This document shows, in pieces, positions 51,265 through 59,960 of a stretch of DNA of 64,000 bases. This DNA is from Corynebacterium humireducens NBRC 106098 = DSM 45392 (GTDB taxonomy: Bacteria > Actinomycetota > Actinomycetes > Mycobacteriales > Mycobacteriaceae), in contig NZ_CP005286.1 in NCBI RefSeq assembly GCF_000819445.1, forward strand, positions 2,356,001 through 2,420,000, given 5' to 3'. Every line of letters starts with the position of its first letter. Within the stretch, counting starts at the first letter, position 1. Made by a program: the position numbers and the translations under genes. Below the pieces are notes generated by a model, which was not told where the DNA came from, searched no databases, and saw nothing but the letters and a program-made list of their open reading frames with translations.

Positions 51265-52335
51265 GTGAAAGCCTTCGGATTCCTCAGTTTCGGTCACTAC
51301 GCCATCGGCAACCAGCCCGGCCCCGGGGCCGGCGACACCCTCCGCCAGGCACTGGAGCTGGCCGTCATCGCCGACGAGCTCGGCGTGAACGGGGCCTACT
51401 TCCGCGTCCACCACTTCGCGCCCCAGGGCGCCTCCCCGATGCCGCTGCTCGGCGCCATCATCGGCGCCACGAAGAACATCGAGGTGGGCACTGGCGTCAT
51501 CGACATGCGCTACGAGAACCCCCTCTACCTCGCCGAGGAGGCCGCCGCCCTCGACCTGCTCTCCGACGGTCGCGTCGCCCTCGGTGTCTCCCGCGGATCA
51601 CCGGAACCCGCCCGGCGCGGCTGGGAGGCCTTCGGCTACTCCGCCACCGAGGCCAACGGCTCCGACATGGCCCGCGACAAGTTCGAGCGTTTCCTCACCG
51701 CCATCGACGGCTACGGCGTCGCCGAGGCCGCCCCCGCCGAGGAGCAGTACCCGCGCATGTACCAGCCGGGCACCCCGCTGCCGGTGTTCCCGCACTCCCC
51801 CGGCCTGCGCCGCCGCGTCTGGTGGGGCGCCGGCACCCACGCCAGCGCCGAGCAGGCCGCCCGCGACGGCGTCAACCTCATGAGCTCCACGCTCGTCTCC
51901 GAGGCCGACGGCTCCCCCCTCGCCGACCTGCAGGCCGAGCAGATCGCCCGCTACCGCGCCGAGTGGGCCGACGCGGGCCACGACTGGACGCCGCGGGTGT
52001 CGGTGTCCCGTTCCGTGTTCCCCATCGTCGACGACCGCACCCGCGACCTCTTCGGCCTCCAGGCCACCGGTCGCGACCAGATCGGCTCCCTCGGCGAGGG
52101 CACCCCGGTCACCTTCGGCCGCACCTACGCCGCCGAGCCGGACACCCTCATCGAGCAGCTGCGTGCCGACGCCGCCGTCATGGCCGCCGACACCCTCATG
52201 CTCACCATCCCGAACCAGATGGGCGTGGAGGTCAACCGGACGATCCTGGAGGCCTTCGCCGAGCACGTCGCCCCGGCGCTGGGCTGGCGCCCGGCGTCCG
52301 AGGGCCGCGTCGAGGGGTACCCGCTCGAGGGGTAG
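51265..52335 (+). CDS. LLM-class flavin-dependent oxidoreductase (luciferase-like)
   Basis: The 356-residue protein is a bacterial-luciferase-like TIM barrel. It starts AFGFLSFGHYAIG, then ELGVNGAYFRVHHFAPQGAS, IEVGTGVIDMRYENPLYLAE and LLSDGRVALGVSRGSPEPAR, all typical. Members use reduced FMN or F420; the substrate is unknown. GTG start with a leaderless promoter. The gene ends 3 nt before the convergent osmoprotectant operon. Confidence 0.9.
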   Translation: MKAFGFLSFGHYAIGNQPGPGAGDTLRQALELAVIADELGVNGAYFRVHHFAPQGASPMPLLGAIIGATKNIEVGTGVIDMRYENPLYLAEEAAALDLLSDGRVALGVSRGSPEPARRGWEAFGYSATEANGSDMARDKFERFLTAIDGYGVAEAAPAEEQYPRMYQPGTPLPVFPHSPGLRRRVWWGAGTHASAEQAARDGVNLMSSTLVSEADGSPLADLQAEQIARYRAEWADAGHDWTPRVSVSRSVFPIVDDRTRDLFGLQATGRDQIGSLGEGTPVTFGRTYAAEPDTLIEQLRADAAVMAADTLMLTIPNQMGVEVNRTILEAFAEHVAPALGWRPASEGRVEGYPLEG

Positions 52336-52338
52336 CGG

Positions 52339-53271
52339 TCAGGCCTTGTCCGCCACGAAGTCCCGGGCGATGACCGGCGGCTCGGCCTTCTCCTCTCCGA
52401 TGTTGCGCAGGTTGAGCGCCACCAGCGCGTCCGTGGTCAGCTCCCCGGAGATGCCGTTGACGGCGTCGAGGGCCTCCTGCGGGATGGCGTCTGCGCGCAT
52501 GAGCGGCAGGACGTTCTGCGGGAGGATGAGCTGCTCGGGGTCCTCGAGGGTGACCAGGTCGACCTCGTTGCCGGCCGCGTCCAGCAGCGGCGAGGTGGTG
52601 TAGATGTCGGCGACCTCCGCCGCCCCCTCCAGCACCGCGGCGACGGTGAGCGGGCCACCGCCGTCGGAGATCGGGACGACGGAGATCTTCGCCGCGTCGA
52701 CGCCGTAGACGGAGGCCAGGCCGGGCGGGCCGTAGGGGCGCTCGGCGAACTCCGGGTTGGCGGCGATGCGGACCCGGTCCAGTTTGTCCAGGTCAGCGAG
52801 GGTCGTGAGGCCGTGTTCCTCGGCCAGGGCACGGGTCACGCGGTAGGAGTCCTTGGACTCGCCGTCGGCGATGTCACCGGCGACGAGCCCGGCGGGGAGG
52901 ACGTCGGCAAGCGCCTCAGCGACGTCCCCGGCGGAGGCGCCGGACTCGAGTTCGGCGCCGTAGTACTGGGCGAGGTTGCCGGAGTACTCCGGCACGAGGT
53001 CGATGCTGCCCTCCTCGAGGGCCTTGAGGTAGACCTCGCGGGAGCCGATGCCGGAGGTCACCTCGACGTCGAAACCGGCGTCCTCGAGTGCGGCGGCCCA
53101 GATCTGGCCGATGATCTCGGACTCGGGGAAGTTGGCGGTGCCGATCGTGATGGTCCCGTCACCCGCGTCGGCAGTCGGGGAGGTGGCCAGCGGGTCCTCG
53201 TCGGAGGAGGAGCAGGAGCTCAGGGCCAGGGCGGCGAGGGCGAACACGGTGGTGGTGAGGCGGAGTTTCAT
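52339..53271 (-). CDS. OpuC-type osmoprotectant-binding lipoprotein
   Basis: This 310-residue protein has a lipoprotein signal peptide (LRLTTTVFALAALALSSCSS; lipobox LSSC) and an OpuAC-like binding fold: GTITIGTANFPESEIIGQIW, IGSREVYLKALEEGSIDLVP and YSGNLAQYYGAE. It should bind a quaternary amine such as betaine or choline outside the membrane. It overlaps the upstream permease gene by 4 nt (ATGA) and is last of four genes in the transporter operon. Confidence 0.9.
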   Translation of the reverse strand: MKLRLTTTVFALAALALSSCSSSDEDPLATSPTADAGDGTITIGTANFPESEIIGQIWAAALEDAGFDVEVTSGIGSREVYLKALEEGSIDLVPEYSGNLAQYYGAELESGASAGDVAEALADVLPAGLVAGDIADGESKDSYRVTRALAEEHGLTTLADLDKLDRVRIAANPEFAERPYGPPGLASVYGVDAAKISVVPISDGGGPLTVAAVLEGAAEVADIYTTSPLLDAAGNEVDLVTLEDPEQLILPQNVLPLMRADAIPQEALDAVNGISGELTTDALVALNLRNIGEEKAEPPVIARDFVADKA

Positions 53272-53933
53272 GACACACGTCCTTGGGGTTGCAGTGATTT
53301 CTGGAGCAGGGCAAGACTGAGGTCGACGACCAGCGCCAGTGCCGTGACCAGCACGGCTCCGGCGAGCATCTGCGGGTAGTCCCGCAGGGCGAGGCCGTCG
53401 ATGAGGTAGCGGCCGAGGCCGGACAGGCCGATGTAGGCGACGATCGTGGCGGTGGCCAGCACCTGGACGACGCAGGAACGCAGGCCGCCGATCATGACGG
53501 GCAGGGCCAGCGGCACCTCGACGCGACCGAGGATCTGGGCCTCGCTGAAGCCGCTGGCCCGCGCGGAGTCGACGACGTGGCGCGGCACCGCGATCATCCC
53601 GGCGACGATGCCGGCCAGCAGCGGCGGCACGGCGAGGAGGACGAGCACGATCGTGGAGGGCACCAACGGCATGCGCACCCCCGTGGACAGCGACACCGTC
53701 AGCCAGGTGAGCAGCCCCAGGGAGGGCAGGGCACGCAGGGCACCGGCGACGGAGAGCACGAGGTCCGCGCCCCGGCGGGAGTGCCCGACCCACAGCCCCA
53801 GCGGCACCGCGACGGCCAGCGCCAGGCCGACGGCCAGCGCGGTGTAGCCGAGGTGGTCGAGCGTGCGGGAGAGGATGAGCGGCCAACGGTCCGCGTCGGT
53901 GAGGAACGCCCACGTGAGCGAGATCTGGTTCAT
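53268..53933 (-). CDS. OpuC-type ABC transporter permease 2
   Basis: A 221-residue membrane protein with the BPD_transp_1 fold, GLRSCVVQVLATATIVAYIG and DGLALRDYPQMLAGAVLVTA near the C-terminus and the EAA-like loop ASGFSEAQILGRVEVPLALP. It forms the channel with the other permease. Both ends overlap its neighbours by 4 nt. Confidence 0.9.
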   Translation of the reverse strand: MNQISLTWAFLTDADRWPLILSRTLDHLGYTALAVGLALAVAVPLGLWVGHSRRGADLVLSVAGALRALPSLGLLTWLTVSLSTGVRMPLVPSTIVLVLLAVPPLLAGIVAGMIAVPRHVVDSARASGFSEAQILGRVEVPLALPVMIGGLRSCVVQVLATATIVAYIGLSGLGRYLIDGLALRDYPQMLAGAVLVTALALVVDLSLALLQKSLQPQGRVS

Positions 53934-54574
53934 CCGACCCTCCTGGCCCACGGCATGAGGAGGCGGCCGAGGAGGACGAGGGCGGCGTCGAGAAGCACCG
54001 CGAGCAGCACCGTGCCGACAAGCCCGACGATGATCTGCGTCGGGAAGGAACGCTGGAACCCCTCGGTGAACAACGTGCCCAGCGACGCGACGCCGATGAG
54101 CGCACCCACCGAGACCAGCGAGATCGTCGACGCCGAGACGACACGGATGCCGGCGAGCAGCGCCGGGCCCGCGAGAGGGAGCTCGACGGTGAGGATTCGG
54201 CGCCACGCGGGGTAGCCGGTGGCGATCGCCGCCTGCCGGACGTCCCCCGGGACGGTGCCGAAGGCGTCGACGGTCGCCCGGACCTGCAGCGCGAGGCCGT
54301 AGAGCGTCATCGCGACGATGACGTTGAGCGGCGAGAGGATCGACGTGCCCAGCACCAGCGGCAGGACCACGAACAGCGCCAGCGAGGGGATGACGTACAG
54401 CAGTCCCGTGAGCACCACGACGACCTCCCGGGCCGGGCGGTAGCGGTGCGCGAACCAGCCGACGGGCAGCGCGAGGAGGAAGGACGCGAGGATCGCGGGC
54501 CACGACAGCGAGAAGTGCGCCCAGGCCAGCTCCCCGATGCGCCCGGCGTTGTCGGCCACCCAGCCCCACCTCAT
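53930..54574 (-). CDS. OpuC-type ABC transporter permease 1
   Basis: This 214-residue permease has the same family traits: VLTGLLYVIPSLALFVVLPL, the coupling loop AAIATGYPAWRRILTVELPL and ASTISLVSVGALIGVASLGT. It overlaps the ATPase and second permease genes by 4 nt each, indicating translational coupling. Confidence 0.9.
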   Translation of the reverse strand: MRWGWVADNAGRIGELAWAHFSLSWPAILASFLLALPVGWFAHRYRPAREVVVVLTGLLYVIPSLALFVVLPLVLGTSILSPLNVIVAMTLYGLALQVRATVDAFGTVPGDVRQAAIATGYPAWRRILTVELPLAGPALLAGIRVVSASTISLVSVGALIGVASLGTLFTEGFQRSFPTQIIVGLVGTVLLAVLLDAALVLLGRLLMPWARRVG

Positions 54575-55377
54575 TCCAGCACCCCCCGGACGCGGCCGTT
54601 CCGGTCCACCACGAGGGTCCGTCCGCCACGATTCTCGACGCTCAGCATCCGTCCCTCCGCCCCCGTGAACTCACGGACCCGGTCGTTGGCGGGGGCGGTG
54701 AGGAACTCCTCCGGCGGGCCGGTCTGCTCGATGCGGGCACGGTCGCCCAGCAGGACGATCCGGTCGCCGAGGAGGAAGGCCTCGTCGATGTCGTGGGTGA
54801 CCATGAGGATGGTCCGGGCCTTGCGCTCCTGCAGGGCGAGGACCTCCTCCTGCAGTCCCCGGCGCACCACCGGGTCGACGGCGCCGAAGGGTTCGTCCAT
54901 GAGGAGGATGTCGGGGTCGGCGACGAGACCGCGGGCCACCCCGACGCGCTGCGCCTGCCCGCCGGAGAGTTCCGCCGGATACCGTCTCCCCAGGTCCGGG
55001 TGGAGTCCGACGAGGCGCAGCATCTCGACGGCGCGTTGCCGGGCCACCGTCCGGGGCATGCCGGACAGCTGCGCGACGGTCGCGACGTTGTCCAGCACCG
55101 TGCGGTGCGGCAGGAGACCGGAGTGCTGCATGACGTAGCCGATGGAACGGCGCAGGCGCACGGGATCGAGGTAGGCGACGTCCGCGCCGCGGACCAGGAC
55201 ACGGCCGGCGTCCGGGGAGACCATCCGGTTGACCATGCGCAGCAGCGTCGTCTTGCCGCAGCCGGAGGGTCCGACGAACACGGTCGTGGAGCCGGACTCG
55301 ACGCAGTACGAGAACCCCTCCACCGCCGGTGTGGCGCTGCCGGGGTACGTGCGGGAGACGCCGTCGAACTCGATCAT
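54571..55377 (-). CDS. OpuC-type ABC transporter ATP-binding protein
   Basis: This is the 268-residue ATPase of the osmoprotectant importer. Walker A is VFVGPSGCGKTTLLRMVNRM, the signature ELSGGQAQRVGVARGLVADP and Walker B ILLMDEPFGAVDPVVR; QHSGLLPHRTVLDN is the Q-loop region typical of the OpuCA/ProV group. A C-terminal CBS domain is absent. GAAGGAG lies 6 nt before ATG 55377; an in-frame upstream start would place this site inside the gene. Confidence 0.93.
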   Translation of the reverse strand: MIEFDGVSRTYPGSATPAVEGFSYCVESGSTTVFVGPSGCGKTTLLRMVNRMVSPDAGRVLVRGADVAYLDPVRLRRSIGYVMQHSGLLPHRTVLDNVATVAQLSGMPRTVARQRAVEMLRLVGLHPDLGRRYPAELSGGQAQRVGVARGLVADPDILLMDEPFGAVDPVVRRGLQEEVLALQERKARTILMVTHDIDEAFLLGDRIVLLGDRARIEQTGPPEEFLTAPANDRVREFTGAEGRMLSVENRGGRTLVVDRNGRVRGVLE

Positions 55378-55472
55378 CGTGGTCTCCTTCCGGGGCACGG
55401 GGCGGCCGGGGGCGGGTGTCCTGTAATTCTAATCATGTTTTCTTCTGCACAGGTCGGAGAAAGGCCCGGGCG

Positions 55473-55478
55473 TATCCT
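55473..55478 (+). promoter_or_regulatory. Leaderless -10 box of the lipase-like hydrolase gene
   Basis: TATCCT ends 7 nt before ATG 55486. Confidence 0.6.
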
Positions 55479-55485
55479 CGGGGGC

Positions 55486-56469
55486 ATGGTCCGCACCCGC
55501 CGCCGTCTGCTCCTGACCACCGTCGCCCTCCTCGTCGTCGTGCTCGTCGCCGGCGTGGTTCTTCTCCGCGACGGCCCGGAGGTGGGGTCCTGGCGTTCCG
55601 CGGAGGCGCAGGCCACGTACGCCGAGAACTACGAGCTGCTCATCGCGGAGCTGCCGGTGGCACCCGAGCGGCTGGACGTGGAGACCCCGCACGGCGTGGT
55701 CCGCGCCCTCCACTGGCCCGGCGCGGGTGAGCCGGTGCTGCTCATCCCGGGGCGTTCCTCCGGATCCGCCCAGTGGGTGGAGAACCTGCCCGGGTGGATC
55801 GGCGCCCGCCCGATCTACGCGCTCGACCCGCTGGGGGACGCCGGCTTCTCCACCCAGCGGGTGCCCCTGGACAGTGTCGGGCAGCAGGCGGACGCCTATG
55901 TCGAGGTCCTCGACGCCCTCGGGGTCGACCGGGTCCACGTCGTCGGCCACAGCTTCGGCGGGGCGCAGGCCGCCAACCTCGCGGTGTGGCACCCCGACCG
56001 GGTGGCATCGGTGGCGCTCATGGAGCCGGTGCTCGTCATCGCGTCCCCGCCGGTCTCCCTCTTCTTCTGGGCCACCGTCGCCTCCCTCCCGCTGCCGCAG
56101 TCCCTCCGGGACCGCGCGCTCGCGGAGATCGGCGGCACCACCGTCGAGGCCGTCCGCTCCGACTCCCCCATGTCCCGCATGATCGACGCCGCCAGCCGCG
56201 GCTACTCCGCCGCGCTGCCCATGCCCGGCCCGCTCACGGACGAGCAGTGGCGGACGCTCGACATGCCCGTGCGTCTCGACCTCGGCGGGAGACAGTCCCT
56301 GAGCGGCGGCGGGGCCGCCGAACGCATCCGCGGGCTGCTTCCCGACGCCACCGTCACCGTCTGGCCCGACGGCACCCACTCCCTGCCCATGGACCGCGCC
56401 GCGGACTTCGACGGGCTGCTGCCCGACTTCTGGGCGGCGGCGGAGGGCACGGGCGACGCCACCCCTTGA
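55486..56469 (+). CDS. Membrane-anchored alpha/beta-hydrolase
   Basis: The 327-residue protein has a basic N-terminus and one helix (LLLTTVALLVVVLVAGVVLL), then an alpha/beta-hydrolase domain facing outside. VLLIPGRSSGSAQW holds the oxyanion region; DRVHVVGHSFGGAQAANLAV holds the nucleophile Ser; the His lies in VWPDGTHSLPMD. It is probably an esterase or lipase. ATG 55486 is supported by a leaderless -10. Confidence 0.88.
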   Translation: MVRTRRRLLLTTVALLVVVLVAGVVLLRDGPEVGSWRSAEAQATYAENYELLIAELPVAPERLDVETPHGVVRALHWPGAGEPVLLIPGRSSGSAQWVENLPGWIGARPIYALDPLGDAGFSTQRVPLDSVGQQADAYVEVLDALGVDRVHVVGHSFGGAQAANLAVWHPDRVASVALMEPVLVIASPPVSLFFWATVASLPLPQSLRDRALAEIGGTTVEAVRSDSPMSRMIDAASRGYSAALPMPGPLTDEQWRTLDMPVRLDLGGRQSLSGGGAAERIRGLLPDATVTVWPDGTHSLPMDRAADFDGLLPDFWAAAEGTGDATP

Positions 56470-56490
56470 CCCGCTCCCCGACCCACCGGG

Positions 56491-56496
56491 CACAAT
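56491..56496 (+). promoter_or_regulatory. Possible leaderless -10 box of the flavohemoprotein gene
   Basis: CACAAT ends 7 nt before ATG 56504. It matches only the A2 and T6 of the TANNNT pattern, so it is weak. Confidence 0.35.
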
Positions 56497-56503
56497 GGAG
56501 TCC

Positions 56504-57670
56504 ATGCAGACCCTGTCCGACACCGGTGCCGTCCTCCGCGAACGCAGCGACGAGTTCCGGGACGCCGTCCAGCAGCGCCTCTACCTGGACGTGCTGGAGT
56601 CCCGGCAGGTGTTCCCTATCTCCCTGCGGCACACGCACCTCGAGCTGGCGCCGGCCTGCGCCTGGGTCCTCGAGCGCACGCCGGGCACGGGGGCGGTTCC
56701 GCCGGAGATCCTCGACCGGCTGCGGGAGCTGGGACGGGACCACCGTCGGCACGGTTTCCCGACGGAGATCTACCCGGCCTTCGCCACCGCGCTGGGCCAC
56801 GGGCTGCGCACGCTCGACGCCCCGCACGCCGACGCCGCCGCCCGGGCGCTGGACACGGTGTGCACCGTCATGGCCGCCGCTGCCCGGGAGGCCGACCAGG
56901 CGGGGATCGCCCCCGCGTACTCGGCGGAGGTCCTCGGCGTGCAGCGGCGCACCCGGCACATCAGCGTGGTGAGCCTCGAGGCGGGTGTGCCCATCCCCTA
57001 CCTCCCCGGACAGCACCTGCCGGTGAACTCGACCTACCTGCCGGGCGTGTGGCGGATGTTCTCCCCGGCGCTGCCGAGCAACCCCTTCGGGCAGCTGGAG
57101 TTCCACATCCGGGTGCTGGAGGACTCGGACATCTCCCAGCTCCTGGCCACCCCGAAGCCGGGTGACTACTGGATGTTCGGCCAGCCCCGCGGGGGACTGC
57201 GGATCACGGGTGAGCGTGACGTCCTGATGATCGCGCACGGCACAGGCCTGGCGCCGCTGCGGGCGATGCTCTTCGACATGCTCACGTGGGAGGAGCGTCC
57301 GCGCGTGCACCTGTTCGTCGCGGCGGAGTACCCGGGCGAGCTCTACGACCTCATGGGACTGTGGAATCTCTCCCTCGTCAGCCCGTGGTTGTCGGTGGTG
57401 CCCGTCGTCGAGCACCCCACGGACGCGTGGTGGGTCGGCGCGACCGAGTTCTCCCGCGCCCCCTACGGGCTGCACCTGCAGCAGACGGGGCAGGTCGGTG
57501 AGCTGGTCGCCTCCTACGGGGCGTGGGCGGACCGGGATGTCCTCGTGGTGGGTGATGCGGCGGGGGTGCGGGCGACCGTCGAGAAGCTCATCGCGGGAGG
57601 TACCCCGGCCGCGCACATCCAGACCGAGGCCTGGGAGAACACCGACGACTGGCCGTCACAGGACGGGTAG
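56504..57670 (+). CDS. Flavohemoprotein-like globin reductase
   Basis: This 388-residue protein (from ATG 56504; ATG 56495 is also in frame) has an N-terminal globin domain of about 140 residues with a proximal His in LRELGRDHRRHGFPTEIYPA. A FAD-binding domain follows (PYLPGQHLPVNS; WRMFSPALPSN), then an NAD(P)H domain (VLMIAHGTGLAPLRAMLFDM). Family members detoxify nitric oxide or act as heme reductases. The gene resembles corynebacterial hmp, but the globin part is divergent so NO dioxygenase activity is only inferred. Confidence 0.85.
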   Translation: MQTLSDTGAVLRERSDEFRDAVQQRLYLDVLESRQVFPISLRHTHLELAPACAWVLERTPGTGAVPPEILDRLRELGRDHRRHGFPTEIYPAFATALGHGLRTLDAPHADAAARALDTVCTVMAAAAREADQAGIAPAYSAEVLGVQRRTRHISVVSLEAGVPIPYLPGQHLPVNSTYLPGVWRMFSPALPSNPFGQLEFHIRVLEDSDISQLLATPKPGDYWMFGQPRGGLRITGERDVLMIAHGTGLAPLRAMLFDMLTWEERPRVHLFVAAEYPGELYDLMGLWNLSLVSPWLSVVPVVEHPTDAWWVGATEFSRAPYGLHLQQTGQVGELVASYGAWADRDVLVVGDAAGVRATVEKLIAGGTPAAHIQTEAWENTDDWPSQDG

Positions 57671-58459
57671 CGTCCGCCGTGCCTTCGTCACCTGCTCCAG
57701 GTCGAGGTCGAGGACGATGATCTCCGGTTCGTAGCCGGCCTCCGCTTCCCGACGCCCCGTCGGCCCCACCACGCAGGAGTGCCCGATGCCGGTGGGGCCG
57801 CTGGACTGCCCGGCCTCGGCCTCGCCACCCGGGCGGGCCTGGCCGGCGGCGACGATCCAGCAGGTGGAGTCGAGCGCGCGGGCCGCGGTGAGGGTGCGCC
57901 ACTGGTAGAGCTTCTCGGGGCCGTCCATCCAGCTGGTCGGCACGACGATGACCTGCGCCCCGGCCCGCGCGAGGTCCTGGAACTGACTGGGGAAACGGAT
58001 GTCGTAGCAGGTGGCGACGCCGACGGTGGTGCCGTCGACGTCGAAGGTCACCAGGCCCTCACCCGGTTTGACGGTGTCGGACTCGCGGTAGCTGAAGGCG
58101 TCGAAGGTGTGGAGCTTGTCGTAGCCGAGGTGGACGTCCGGTCCGGTGACGAGCGCGGTGTTGTACACGCGGTTGATGGTCTTCCCGTCGCGTTCGACGG
58201 TGTCGGCGGGGCGGAACATGCCGGCCACCGCCGTCACGCCGAGTTCGCGGGCGGCCTCCCGCAGGCCGGTGGCGAACTCGCCGTCGAGCTCCTGGGCCTG
58301 CCGGTCGAGCCGCCCGGTGTCGAAGGCCTGGCTCGTGGCCTCGGGGAACACGATCAGGCGGGCCCCCTGCGCGGCGGCCTGCCGCAGGCCGTCGACAGCG
58401 AGGGCCAAATTCTCGACGATATCCGGTCCGCTGGTCAGCTGCACGATGCCGATCTTCAT
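57656..58459 (-). CDS. Carbon-nitrogen hydrolase (nitrilase superfamily)
   Basis: This 267-residue protein has the Glu-Lys-Cys triad of the family: GARLIVFPEATSQAF (Glu), YDKLHTFDAFSYRESDTV (Lys) and GVATCYDIRFPSQFQDLARA (Cys). It is of the omega-amidase/Nit2-like group and cleaves a small amide or nitrile; the substrate is unknown. ATG 58459 is set by a TAGTGT -10 7 nt upstream, not by an in-frame start further out. Its 3' end overlaps the flavohemoprotein gene by 15 nt. Confidence 0.93.
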   Translation of the reverse strand: MKIGIVQLTSGPDIVENLALAVDGLRQAAAQGARLIVFPEATSQAFDTGRLDRQAQELDGEFATGLREAARELGVTAVAGMFRPADTVERDGKTINRVYNTALVTGPDVHLGYDKLHTFDAFSYRESDTVKPGEGLVTFDVDGTTVGVATCYDIRFPSQFQDLARAGAQVIVVPTSWMDGPEKLYQWRTLTAARALDSTCWIVAAGQARPGGEAEAGQSSGPTGIGHSCVVGPTGRREAEAGYEPEIIVLDLDLEQVTKARRTLPVL

Positions 58460-58466
58460 GGCACCC

Positions 58467-58472
58467 ACACTA
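58467..58472 (-). promoter_or_regulatory. Leaderless -10 box of the nitrilase gene
   Basis: Minus-strand TAGTGT ends 7 nt before ATG 58459. Confidence 0.6.
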
Positions 58473-58551
58473 TGTGGATAACCCGGAGTTATCCACAGGT
58501 CGGCGCACCCCGCGGTTGGCAGATCGACGCCCGCCCCGCACACTGACGGCC

Positions 58552-58791
58552 ATGGACCAGCTCACGATCACCACCGCCGCCTCCGACCACCTCGCCTCCC
58601 TGCTGCGCCGCCTCTCCCCGCCGGACCCGCCCGCCCTGCCCCCGGGGTCGCGCACGGCGGCCGCCCTCGACCGCGCCGCCCGCACCTGGGCGGGCACGCA
58701 CCGTTCCGCAGAGTCGGCGCTGCGCGACCACGTCCACGAGGTGCGCGGGTTCCTCGACCGCGTCCGCGCGCTGGATCGGTCGTTGTTCTAG
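58552..58791 (+). CDS. Small helical protein paired with a DUF1023-like hydrolase
   Basis: The 79-residue protein is almost wholly helical in appearance: ITTAASDHLASLLRRLSPPD, then a Pro-rich turn, then TAAALDRAARTWAGTHRSAE and HEVRGFLDRVRALDRSLF. I do not recognise it. Size and helix-turn-helix-like layout recall WXG100-type proteins, but the W-x-G motif is not clear (there is W-A-G). Its TAG overlaps the GTG of the next gene, so the two are co-translated. A weak CACACT -10 lies 7 nt before the ATG. Confidence 0.65.
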   Translation: MDQLTITTAASDHLASLLRRLSPPDPPALPPGSRTAAALDRAARTWAGTHRSAESALRDHVHEVRGFLDRVRALDRSLF

Positions 58792-59960
58792 TGCTTCCCG
58801 ACGCCCCCTCCCTCCGCCACGCCGCCCACCTCCTGAGCACCGACGCCGGGTGGCTCACCGAGCAGCACGACTGGCTCACCCGCACCGTCCGCGCCCTGCC
58901 GGGGACCGGTTTCCGCGGGTCCGCCGCGCAGGCCGCCGTCGACCGGATGCACCACCTCACCGCACCCCTGCACGGCCCTCCGGAGCAGATGCTGCGGGTC
59001 GCGCAGGTCCTGTCGATGACGGCCACCCTCCGGGAGGAGCTCGACGCGGTCGCCCGCCGCGCGGTCCTCGCCGTGGAACGGATCCCCGGCGCGGAGGGGC
59101 TGCTCGCACTGCTGCTCAAGGATCTGCGCGCTCTCGGGGACCTGCTCGACCACGCCTGCGCCCGGCAGGTGGACCTGCTGTGCACGTCAATCCCCGCCGA
59201 GGATCCGGCCCGGCTCGGTGACACCCCGGACCTGGGCATCGACGCCGTCCATGAACTCAACGCGCTCACCTCAGGGCTGGAACTGCCCCCGGATGTCCGG
59301 CTCCTCGAGATCGGCGGGGAGGGGGCGGGCCGCCTGGTCGCGGCGGTCGGCGACGTGGAGACCGCCGCCTCGGTGACCACGCTGGTCCCGGGTGTCGGTT
59401 CCTCCGATCCGGCGGGCCTGCCGGTGCACCTCGACCGGGCGCGCACCGTCGCGCAGGCCACGGGCGGGGCGGCGGTGCTGTGGCTCGGTTACCCCGCGCC
59501 GACCGGTCTGCCGCAGGCGCTGGCGCAGGAACCCGCCCGGGCGGCGGGATCCGAGCTCCGGGTCTTCCAGCAGGAACTCGCCCGACGTCATCCCGGGCAG
59601 CGGCGGATCGTCGTGGGGCATTCCTACGGGGCGGTGGTGGCGGGGCGGGCGGCGTCGTCAGGCGGTGGCCTGTACGCCGATGACCTGGTGCTGCTCGGCA
59701 GCCCGGGGGCGGGGGTCGGGTCGGCTGCGGAGATGACGTTGCTCGGCGACGACCCGCGGATCCACGCGATGACGCACCCCGTCGACCCGATCAGGCTGGT
59801 CGCGGGCACACACGGGCCAGACCCGACGACCCCGGGATTCGGGGCGCGGGTCTGGCCGGGTGACAGGGAGGGCGACCACAGCAGCTACTGGGATGACCCG
59901 GTGCTGCTGGGGCTGCTCAAGGGGTGGGCTCAGAAGAATCCCAGGGCGTCATCCGAGTAG
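58791..59960 (+). CDS. DUF1023-type alpha/beta-hydrolase with helical N-terminus
   Basis: In this 389-residue protein the first 160 residues are helical ([40 protein letters not shown]). The rest is a DUF1023-like hydrolase with [20 protein letters not shown], the nucleophile in [18 protein letters not shown], an acid around [11 protein letters not shown] and [11 protein letters not shown] for the His. In actinobacteria such proteins often combine a WXG100-like region with this hydrolase. No export signal is seen; the substrate is unknown. GTG start overlaps the small upstream gene. Confidence 0.8.
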   Translation: MLPDAPSLRHAAHLLSTDAGWLTEQHDWLTRTVRALPGTGFRGSAAQAAVDRMHHLTAPLHGPPEQMLRVAQVLSMTATLREELDAVARRAVLAVERIPGAEGLLALLLKDLRALGDLLDHACARQVDLLCTSIPAEDPARLGDTPDLGIDAVHELNALTSGLELPPDVRLLEIGGEGAGRLVAAVGDVETAASVTTLVPGVGSSDPAGLPVHLDRARTVAQATGGAAVLWLGYPAPTGLPQALAQEPARAAGSELRVFQQELARRHPGQRRIVVGHSYGAVVAGRAASSGGGLYADDLVLLGSPGAGVGSAAEMTLLGDDPRIHAMTHPVDPIRLVAGTHGPDPTTPGFGARVWPGDREGDHSSYWDDPVLLGLLKGWAQKNPRASSE

